Source of the DNA: Pseudoxanthomonas jiangsuensis
Lineage (GTDB): Bacteria; Pseudomonadota; Gammaproteobacteria; Xanthomonadales; Xanthomonadaceae
Direction: 5' to 3'
DNA length: 64,000 nucleotides
Assembly (NCBI RefSeq): GCF_010093185.1
Contig: NZ_PDWL01000006.1
Span: 96,969-160,968 of the forward strand
The translations under genes and the position numbers were made by a program. Shown here piece by piece: positions 55,531-64,000 of the stretch. Within the stretch, counting starts at the first letter, position 1. Each line of letters begins with the position of its first letter. Below the pieces are notes generated by a model that had not been told where the DNA came from, made no database searches, and saw only the letters and a list, made by a program, of their open reading frames with translations.

Positions 55531-56352
55531 GTGCCGCCTCCCCCGTCCCCCGCGGCTGCGCCGCCGCCTTCAACGCCCTGCGTGCGCCTGTGCCGGATCG
55601 GCGCCGACGGCCTGTGCGAAGGCTGCCTGCGCACGGGCGGCGAGATCGCGCAGTGGTCGCGGCTGGACGAGCACGGCCGCCGGCGGATGATGGAGACGGT
55701 CCTGGCCACGCGCACGCGCGAGCGTTACGGATTCCTGGAGCGGCTGCACGAGCGCGCCCCGCTGGCGCGGGCGTTGCACCCCCTGCGCCAGCCGCCGGCC
55801 GGCGAGGGCTGGAACCGCACCGAACTGGACGACCTGTTGCCGCCCTCGCCGGCGTTGGCCGAGGCCGCGGTGCTGGTCGGGCTGGTGCCGCGCGAGGATG
55901 GCACGCGGGTCTTGCTGACCCGGCGCACCGACGCCCTGCGCCACCATGGCGGCCAGGTGAGTTTTCCCGGCGGGCGGGTGGAAACGGACGATGCCGGCGT
56001 GCTCGGCGCGGCCCTGCGCGAGAGCCACGAGGAGATCGCGCTGGAGGCGCGCCAGGTCGCACCGCTGGGCTACCTCGATCCGCTGCTGACCGTGAGCGGT
56101 TTCCGGGTCACCCCGGTGGTCGCGGCGGTCGATCCGGAGTACGTGCCGCAGCCGCATCCGGGCGAGGTCGCCGAGGTGTTCGAGGTGCCGTTCGCCTACC
56201 TGATGTCGGCCGCGCACGTGCGCCAGGTGGAGATGGAGTTCCGCGGCCGCGCGCGCAGCGTGCTCGAATACGACTGGCCCGGGCAGCGCATCTGGGGCGC
56301 GACCGCGGCGATCCTGTACAACCTGCGGCGACGCCTGGAGGAGGGCGCATGA
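55531..56352 (+). CDS. DUF1289-NudL fusion (CoA pyrophosphatase)
   Basis: A 273-residue protein joining two domains. The N-terminal DUF1289 motif is TPCVRLCRIGADGLCEGCLRTGGEIAQW (four Cys, about residues 15-45). The C-terminal Nudix hydrolase is of the CoA/acyl-CoA pyrophosphatase type, with HHGGQVSFPGGR and ALRESHEEIAL. DUF1289 usually occurs as a separate small protein. The start is uncertain: GTG at 55531 is chosen because it directly precedes DUF1289, and an in-frame ATG at 55438 lies inside the terminator hairpin. It overlaps the sulfurtransferase gene by four bases (ATGA). Confidence 0.85.
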   Translation: MPPPPSPAAAPPPSTPCVRLCRIGADGLCEGCLRTGGEIAQWSRLDEHGRRRMMETVLATRTRERYGFLERLHERAPLARALHPLRQPPAGEGWNRTELDDLLPPSPALAEAAVLVGLVPREDGTRVLLTRRTDALRHHGGQVSFPGGRVETDDAGVLGAALRESHEEIALEARQVAPLGYLDPLLTVSGFRVTPVVAAVDPEYVPQPHPGEVAEVFEVPFAYLMSAAHVRQVEMEFRGRARSVLEYDWPGQRIWGATAAILYNLRRRLEEGA

Positions 56353-57242
56353 GCGATCCGGACTGGACCACCCTGGTTTCCGTCGAGCAACTGCGCGAGG
56401 CGCTGGGCGATGCGGTACATCCGCCCGCCGCGGACGCGGCCCCGGCGCTGCGCCTGCTCGATGCGCGCGCGGTGCTGACAGATCCGGCCGCCGGCGCCGC
56501 GGCCTGGGCGGCCTCGCACCTGCCCGGCGCGGCGCATGCCGACCTGGACCGCGACCTTTCCGACCATTCGCTCGCAGGGCAGGGCCGGCATCCCCTGCCG
56601 GCCGCGGCGGACTTCGCCCGCCGGGTCGGCGGCTGGGGCATCGGCCCGCAGCACCAGGTCGTGGTCTACGACGCCGGCGACGGCAGCATGGCCGCGGCGC
56701 GGGCGTGGTGGCTGCTCAAGCTGCTGGGTCATCGCCGGGTGGCGGTGCTGGACGGCGGCCTGGCCGCATGGCGCGCGGCCGGCCTGGCGGAAACCGCCGA
56801 TCCGGCGGTGCCGGCGCCGCTGCCGCCTTATCCATCGGCGGGGTTCGATCGCGCGCGCATCGTCGATGCGACCGAGGTGCTGGCGCGCCTGGGCCAGGCG
56901 CCGGGCTGGCTGCTGGACGCGCGCGGCGGCGAGCGCTTCCGCGGCGAGGTCGAGCCGATCGACCCGGTCGCCGGGCACGTGCCCGGCGCGCTCAACCGGC
57001 CGTTCGCGCTGAACCTGCGCGATGGCCGCTTCCGCCCGGCGGCCGAACTGCGCGCCGAGCTGGAGCCCCTGCTGTACGGCCGCGCGCCGGCCGAAGCGGT
57101 GCTGATGTGCGGCTCGGGCGTGACCGCCTGCCATCTACTATTGGCGATGGAACACGCCGGCCTGTCGGGCGCGCGCGTGTTCGCCGGCTCCTGGAGCGGC
57201 TGGATCGCCGATCCCTCGCGCCCGGTGGCAACCGGCGCCTGA
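56349..57242 (+). CDS. sseA: 3-mercaptopyruvate sulfurtransferase
   Basis: Two-rhodanese-domain sulfurtransferase of 297 residues. The inactive first domain covers about residues 9-150 (SHLPGAAHADLDRDL, VVVYDAGDGSMAAARAWWLLK). The active second domain carries CGSGVTA, the loop typical of mercaptopyruvate sulfurtransferases rather than thiosulfate rhodaneses. It may supply sulfur for thiolation or help detoxify cyanide. Coupled to the upstream DUF1289-NudL gene; convergent with the SDR gene. Confidence 0.92.
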   Translation: MSDPDWTTLVSVEQLREALGDAVHPPAADAAPALRLLDARAVLTDPAAGAAAWAASHLPGAAHADLDRDLSDHSLAGQGRHPLPAAADFARRVGGWGIGPQHQVVVYDAGDGSMAAARAWWLLKLLGHRRVAVLDGGLAAWRAAGLAETADPAVPAPLPPYPSAGFDRARIVDATEVLARLGQAPGWLLDARGGERFRGEVEPIDPVAGHVPGALNRPFALNLRDGRFRPAAELRAELEPLLYGRAPAEAVLMCGSGVTACHLLLAMEHAGLSGARVFAGSWSGWIADPSRPVATGA

Positions 57243-57258
57243 GCCTTTCCCTGTCGCG

Positions 57259-58029
57259 CTAGAGCATCATCCCGCCGGAGGCCTCGATCCTTTGCGCGTT
57301 GATCCAGCCGGTGCCCGGCGCCAGCAGCGCCGCGACCACCGCGCCGATGTCATCCGGCAGGCCGACCCGGCCCAGCGCGGTCTGCGAGGCGACGAAGGCG
57401 TTGAGCCCGGCGTTGTCGCGCACCGCGCCGCCGCCGAAGTCGGTCTCGATCGCGCCGGGCGCCAGCGTGTTGACGCTGATCCCGCGTTCGCCCAGCTCCT
57501 TGGCCAGGTAGCGGGTCAGGACCTCGATCCCGCCCTTCATCGTCGCGTACGCGGCATACCCGGGCAGGGCGAAGCGGGCCAGGCCGCTGGACACGTTGAG
57601 GATCCGGCCGCCATCGGCGATCAGCGGCAGCAGGGCCTGGGTCAAGAAGAACGGGCCCTTGAGGTGGATCTTCACCAGTTCGTCGAACTGCGCCTCGCGG
57701 GTCTCGGCGAAGGCCGCGTGGATGCCGGTGCCGGCGTTGTTGAGCAGGTGGTCGAAGCGCTCGCGGCCCCAGCCGGCGAGCACTTCGCGCACCTGGGCGG
57801 CGAAGGCCGGGAAGCTGGCGCTGTCGGCCACGTCCAGGCGCAGCACCGCCGCCTGGCGGCCCAGGGCGCGGATCTGGGCGGCGACCGCCTCGGCCTCGTC
57901 CGCGGCGGCGCGGTAGGTCAGGATCAGGTCCTGGCCCTGGCGGGCCAGATGCACGGCGGCGTTGCGGCCCAGGCCGCGGCTGCCACCAGTGACCAGGGCG
58001 ATGGGAGCGGGGGAAGGGGAAGCGTTCAT
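57259..58029 (-). CDS. Short-chain dehydrogenase/reductase
   Basis: Classical SDR oxidoreductase of 256 residues. The NAD(P)-binding TGGSRGLG (about 15-22), the NNAG motif, catalytic Ser in NVSSG and YAAYATMKGG (YxxxK) are intact. A basic residue after the glycine motif region (TYRAAADEAE) suggests NADP(H) preference. The substrate is unknown. It is divergent from a LysR-type gene 114 bases away, the usual arrangement for a regulator and its target. Confidence 0.92.
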   Translation of the reverse strand: MNASPSPAPIALVTGGSRGLGRNAAVHLARQGQDLILTYRAAADEAEAVAAQIRALGRQAAVLRLDVADSASFPAFAAQVREVLAGWGRERFDHLLNNAGTGIHAAFAETREAQFDELVKIHLKGPFFLTQALLPLIADGGRILNVSSGLARFALPGYAAYATMKGGIEVLTRYLAKELGERGISVNTLAPGAIETDFGGGAVRDNAGLNAFVASQTALGRVGLPDDIGAVVAALLAPGTGWINAQRIEASGGMML

Positions 58030-58106
58030 GCCGGGACTCCTGCGGTGATGGTGCGGGCAGGTTATTGATCTGTTTGTAAGCGATAAACTGGCTGGAGTTG
58101 ATTATT

Positions 58107-58127
58107 TTGTTCGTGAAAATCGAACAA
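58107..58127. promoter_or_regulatory. LysR-type operator between SDR and LysR genes
   Basis: A perfect inverted repeat TTGTTCG-N7-CGAACAA containing a T-N11-A core, in an unusually AT-rich stretch of the divergent intergenic region. It lies 17 bases before the LysR ATG. It is the likely binding site of the adjacent regulator. Confidence 0.7.
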
Positions 58128-58143
58128 TCTTGCCGGGATCGCC

Positions 58144-59076
58144 ATGGACCAGCTCGACCAGTACCGGATCTTCCTGCGCGTGGCCGAGCTGGGCGGCTTC
58201 AGCCGCGCCGCTGCCGCGCTGGGCCTGCCCAAGGCCAGCGTCTCCACCGCCGTGCGCCGGCTGGAGGCCGCGCTCGGCGCCCAGCTGCTGCACCGGACCA
58301 CCCGCCGGGTGCAGCTGACCCGCGAAGGCGCGCTGTTCCTGGAGCGCTGCCGCGACCTGCTTGGCGAGGCCGAGGAACTGCAGGCGCTGTTCCGCGAGGA
58401 GCCGGCCCTGCTGCGCGGACGGGTGCGGGTGGGCATGTCCGGGAGCATGGCCGCGCGGCTGGTGATGCCGCGGCTGGGCGCGTTCCTGCAGGCGCATCCG
58501 GGGCTGGAGATCGAGCTGGGCGCCGGCGAGCGCCGGGTCGACGTGGTCCGTGAGGGCTACGACTGCGTGGTCCGCACCGGTGCGGTGGTCGATCCCAGCC
58601 TGGTCGCGCGGCCCCTGGGCCTGGCCCCGGTGGTGAACTGCGCCAGCCCGGACTACCTGCGCCGGCACGGCACGCCGCGGGCGCTGGACGAACTGGCCGG
58701 GCACCGCCTGGTGCATTTCGCCGGTAGCTTCGGCCAGCGCCCGGCCGGCTTCGAATACCCTTTGCCCGGCGGCGGCTACGCCAGCCTGGAGATGGCCGGC
58801 GCGGTCACGGTCGACGGCGGCGAGGCCTACACCGGCGCCGCCCTGGCCGGACTCGGCCTGATCCAGGTGCCGCGCCTGGGCGTGGCCGCGGCGCTGGCCG
58901 ACGGCCGCCTGGTCGAGGTGCTGCCGCAGCTGGCGCCTGAGCCGATGCCGGTTACCCTGCTGTACCCGCAGCAGAGGCACCTGCCGCGACGGGTGCGCGA
59001 GGTGATGGACTGGCTGGCGCAGGTGCTGGCGCCGCACCTTTCGCCGTGGCCGTCGGCCGTGGGCTCGTCGTTGTAG
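58144..59076 (+). CDS. LysR-family transcriptional regulator
   Basis: A 310-residue LTTR. The N-terminal winged helix-turn-helix is MDQLDQYRIFLRVAELGGFSRAAAALGLPKASVSTAVRRLE, followed by LLHRTTRRVQLTREG. The C-terminal substrate-binding domain starts near residue 92 (GRVRVGMSGSMAARLVMPRL). It is divergent from the SDR gene, which it probably controls through the palindrome between them. Relatives regulate small oxidoreductases; the inducer is unknown. Confidence 0.93.
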   Translation: MDQLDQYRIFLRVAELGGFSRAAAALGLPKASVSTAVRRLEAALGAQLLHRTTRRVQLTREGALFLERCRDLLGEAEELQALFREEPALLRGRVRVGMSGSMAARLVMPRLGAFLQAHPGLEIELGAGERRVDVVREGYDCVVRTGAVVDPSLVARPLGLAPVVNCASPDYLRRHGTPRALDELAGHRLVHFAGSFGQRPAGFEYPLPGGGYASLEMAGAVTVDGGEAYTGAALAGLGLIQVPRLGVAAALADGRLVEVLPQLAPEPMPVTLLYPQQRHLPRRVREVMDWLAQVLAPHLSPWPSAVGSSL

Positions 59077-59089
59077 AAGCCGCCGCCGC

Positions 59090-59869
59090 TCAGCCCTTGC
59101 CCAGCCGGGCCATCAACGCCTGCAGCCCGGCCTGGGTGTCCGGCTCGTACCAGCCGTCGACGAAGCGGTCCAGGTGCAGGTGCTCCGGGTCCAGCGCCCG
59201 CACCAGGTCGGCGCGGGCCAGGGCGCGGGTCTGCAGCATCGGCGCACGCGGCAGGCGCAGCAGGCCTTCCAGCCAGGCCAGGGCGCGGGCGACCACGGCA
59301 TCGCCTTCGGCCAGTTCGTCGACCAGGCCGATCCGCCACGCTTCCTCGGCCGGCACCATCGTCCCGGCCACCAGCAGGCGCTCGGCGGGGTGCTGGCCGA
59401 TCACCCGCCGCATCAGCTGCTGGGCGCCATCGGGCACGGCCAGGCCGACCTGGGTCTCGTTCATGCCGATCGCGTACGGCCTGGCCGGATCGGGCGAGCG
59501 CGCCATCACCCGGTAGTCGCAGCACAGCGACAGCACGCAGCCGCCGGCCGGGGCATGGCCGGCGATCGCCGCCACCACCGGGATGCGCAGCGCGGCCAGC
59601 GCCCGCGCCGCGCCGAAGAACGCGCCCCAGGCCGCGTGCAGCGCGTGCCGGTCCTCGCCCAGCGACAGCAGGTGCGGCACGTCCAGGCCGGCGGAAAAGA
59701 TCCCGGGCGCGCCGGACAGCACCACCGCGTCGGCGTCGCCGGCCACCGCCGCGTCCAGCGCGGCGATCAGGGCCCGGCACAGCGCCGGGTCGAGCGCGTT
59801 GACCGGCGGCCGCGCCAGGCGCAGCTCGCGGATGCGGCCGTGGTCGAGGATCTGCACGTGGCTGGTCAT
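59090..59869 (-). CDS. Enoyl-CoA isomerase-like crotonase
   Basis: A 259-residue crotonase-fold protein. The segments HAPAGGCVLSLCCDYRVMA and IGMNETQVGLAVP closely resemble delta3,delta2-enoyl-CoA isomerases (SPAGGC...CDYR and LNETQLGI in mitochondrial ECI1), where the Glu of NETQ is catalytic. The oxyanion hole is in FSAGLDV. It therefore probably isomerises unsaturated fatty acyl-CoA rather than hydrating it. It is divergent from the PCuAC-like gene and convergent with lysR, 13 bases away. Confidence 0.85.
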   Translation of the reverse strand: MTSHVQILDHGRIRELRLARPPVNALDPALCRALIAALDAAVAGDADAVVLSGAPGIFSAGLDVPHLLSLGEDRHALHAAWGAFFGAARALAALRIPVVAAIAGHAPAGGCVLSLCCDYRVMARSPDPARPYAIGMNETQVGLAVPDGAQQLMRRVIGQHPAERLLVAGTMVPAEEAWRIGLVDELAEGDAVVARALAWLEGLLRLPRAPMLQTRALARADLVRALDPEHLHLDRFVDGWYEPDTQAGLQALMARLGKG

Positions 59870-59902
59870 GTCCGGTTCCGGGGCGCGTTCGCAGGTGGCG
59901 GC

Positions 59903-59908
59903 TATCAT
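59903..59908 (+). promoter_or_regulatory. -10 of the PCuAC gene, six bases before the ATG
   Basis: TATCAT ends six bases before the ATG, with no Shine-Dalgarno sequence, matching the leaderless geometry of map and the asnB leader. A good -35 was not seen. Confidence 0.45.
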
Positions 59909-59914
59909 AGGCGC

Positions 59915-60385
59915 ATGCGCATCCGACCGATCCTCGCCGCCCTGCCTTTGCTGCTGTCGCTGCACGCCGTCGCTGCGCCTCCGCCGGGCGGCGGTGGTGG
60001 GACCGCGGGTGCCGCCTGTGTCACCGTGGCCGACGGCTGGATCCGGATGCCGCCGGCGCCGCGGCCGATGCTGGCCGGCTTCGGCCGCATCGCCAACGCC
60101 TGCAAGGACGCGCAGGCCGTGGTCGCGGTGCGCAGCCCGCGCTTCGGCGAAGTGTCCCTGCACGAGACCCGGGTGGTGGACGGCGTCAGCCGGATGCGCG
60201 AAATCGAACGCCTGCCGCTGGCGCCCGGCGCGGAGGCGGTGCTGCAGCCCGGCGGCCTGCACCTGATGCTGATGCAGCCCGACCGCGCCCTGGCCGAAGG
60301 CGAGCAGGTGCCGCTGGTCCTGGTCCTGGCCGATGGCCGCGAAGTCGCCGCGGCCCTGACGGTGCGCAAGACCCCGCCGCGCTGA
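59915..60385 (+). CDS. PCuAC-type periplasmic copper chaperone
   Basis: A secreted 156-residue protein with a signal peptide (cleavage near AVA-APP). The copper site fits H-x10-M-x21-H-x-M exactly: LHET...SRM, then after 21 residues LHLM. PCuAC proteins deliver Cu(I) to the CuA centre of cytochrome oxidase or buffer periplasmic copper. The ATG at 59915 is next to the predicted -10 and starts the signal peptide. No Sco or oxidase gene is adjacent. Confidence 0.92.
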   Translation: MRIRPILAALPLLLSLHAVAAPPPGGGGGTAGAACVTVADGWIRMPPAPRPMLAGFGRIANACKDAQAVVAVRSPRFGEVSLHETRVVDGVSRMREIERLPLAPGAEAVLQPGGLHLMLMQPDRALAEGEQVPLVLVLADGREVAAALTVRKTPPR

Positions 60386-60561
60386 CGGAACGGCTGGCTA
60401 CAGCGACGTACCGGCTCTCAGCGTCAGCGTGTCGTTCGTCGCCATGCATTGATGCCTGCCGGTGCCGCGCTTGCGCTGGTGGTCGCTGGCAGGCGGGTTC
60501 CCGAGGGAAGCGGGAACGGCAGCGCTGCCGGGAACAGGTGAAAACGGGCCTTCGCAGGCTC
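60386..60561. other. Convergent intergenic region with hairpins
   Basis: The 176 bases between convergent genes contain two stem-loops, GTTCCCG/CGGGAAC and CGGCAGC/GCTGCCG, near 60495-60535. They may end transcription from both sides. No gene is seen. Confidence 0.4.
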
Positions 60562-60974
60562 TCAGCTGGAGGCGGCGCGGATCGCCTCCGGCAGGGGCGC
60601 GCTGCGGCCGGTCTGCGTGTCCATCCACACCACCACCACGTTCCCGTCCGAGTACAGGATCTTCTCGTCCTTCTGGTCGACGATCCGGTGGCCGATGGTC
60701 ACGCTGCTGTTGCCCAGGCGTTCGACGAACAGCTCCACCACGATGTCGTTGGGCCACACGATCGGTGCGCGGTAGTTGACGTTGGTCGCGGCCACCACCG
60801 GGGCGATGCGGTCGCTCATCGACACCCCCGGCACGCCGAGCATCCAGCGCACCCGCGCCTCCTCCAGGTAGGAGACGTACTTGGCGTTGTTGACGTGGCC
60901 CATGGCGTCCATGTCGCGCCAGCGCACGCTCATCGGGATCCGGGCCAGCTGCTTCGAGGCGGGGGCGCTTTCGC

Positions 60975-60978
<4 letters not shown>
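60562..60978 (-). CDS. YbgC/FadM-like acyl-CoA thioesterase
   Basis: A hotdog-fold 4HBT enzyme of 138 residues. The active-site segment is [24 protein letters not shown], with the Asp and H-V-N-N typical of the 4-hydroxybenzoyl-CoA thioesterase group. It should hydrolyse acyl-CoAs; chain length is unknown. The ATG overlaps the uvrA stop (ATGA), so it is co-translated with uvrA. Such a pairing has no obvious functional link. Confidence 0.9.
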
Positions 60979-63899
<2,921 letters not shown>

Positions 63900-63920
63900 C
63901 AGTGGGGTCTGCGGAGCCAA

Positions 63921-63955
63921 TAGGCCAGCCTAGCGAACGCCCGATCTGGGGGCAA
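63921..63955 (-). promoter_or_regulatory. uvrA promoter with palindrome over the -10
   Basis: On the minus strand TTGCCC (63950-63955), 17 bases, TAGGCT (63927-63932). A palindrome TAGGC-TG-GCCTA (63921-63932) covers the -10 and could be a repressor site. It does not match the Xanthomonas LexA box (TTAG-N6-TACTA) well. Confidence 0.6.
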
Positions 63956-63980
63956 ACCGCCCGGTGGGCAAGGCGGGGAG

Positions 63981-64000
63981 CTGGCTCTTATACACATATG
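63981..64000. mobile_element. IS50/Tn5-like end, or library adapter, at window edge
   Basis: The last 20 bases abruptly become AT-rich and begin CTGGCTCTTATACACAT. This differs by one base over 17 from the Tn5 mosaic end CTGTCTCTTATACACAT and from the IS50 outside end CTGACTCTTATACACA. Either an IS4-family (IS50 group) element begins here or this is transposase adapter sequence at a contig end. The window is too short to decide. Confidence 0.5.

Overview
The window comes from a high-GC gammaproteobacterium, most likely Xanthomonadaceae/Lysobacteraceae (Lysobacter, Luteimonas or Pseudoxanthomonas-like). The evidence is the gene orders (rpsB-tsf-pyrH; map-glnD-dapD-yffB-like-dapE), GTAG-headed REP elements of the Stenotrophomonas type, and strong G/C third-position bias. 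It is mostly chromosomal core with a few accessory islands. No phage, CRISPR array or transposase gene was seen.

Layout. 1-4712: pyrH, an HDOD-GGDEF gene, tsf and rpsB, all on the minus strand. 4713-10650: an archaic (Csu/spore-coat-U) chaperone-usher pilus locus on the minus strand. It has two pilin-type subunits plus a miniature one, two chaperones and one usher. A near-consensus sigma-54 promoter and a FleQ-like box lie upstream. 10987-16854: map, glnD, dapD, an ArsC/Spx-like gene and dapE on the plus strand. 16866-18539: a UbiB/ABC1 kinase-like gene on the minus strand. 18651-20625: asnB, preceded by an asparagine-rich leader peptide and a textbook attenuator. 20816-28677: penicillin acylase-type hydrolase, bacterioferritin, thiopurine methyltransferase, parC and an SLC13 permease. 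28830-28914: tRNA-Leu(CAG). 29041-36303: RNase R, a GFA-family enzyme, rlmB and a large beta-propeller diguanylate cyclase. 36313-36978: RNase T. 36979-37562: a stack of three intergenic repeats. 37563-39643: an hvfABC (bufferin-type) RiPP operon whose precursor carries two EF-hands. 39787-47203: phoU-pstBAC-pstS-pstS on the minus strand, divergent from a phosphate-selective porin, with tandem Pho boxes for both directions. 47369-52333: a TetR-MFP-RND efflux operon with two palindromic operators. 52609-60385: nth, a small unknown gene, enoyl-CoA hydratase, an FKBP-like protein, a DUF1289-NudL fusion, a mercaptopyruvate sulfurtransferase, an SDR/LysR pair, an enoyl-CoA isomerase-like gene and a PCuAC copper chaperone. 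60562-63899: a YbgC-type thioesterase and uvrA.

How the parts connect. The pst block and the porin form a phosphate-starvation module. The map-dapE block joins protein maturation, nitrogen sensing and lysine/diaminopimelate synthesis. The asnB leader would couple asparagine synthetase to charged tRNA-Asn. The pilus locus looks controlled by sigma-54 and a FleQ-type c-di-GMP-responsive activator, and the window also encodes two diguanylate cyclases. The hvf operon and the PCuAC protein both point to copper handling.

The strongest candidates for something undescribed are the asnB attenuator (18703-18854), the FleQ/sigma-54 pilus promoter (10704-10860) and the EF-hand-bearing HvfA precursor. 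The last 20 bases of the window resemble a Tn5/IS50-type transposon end, either a real IS boundary or a library adapter.
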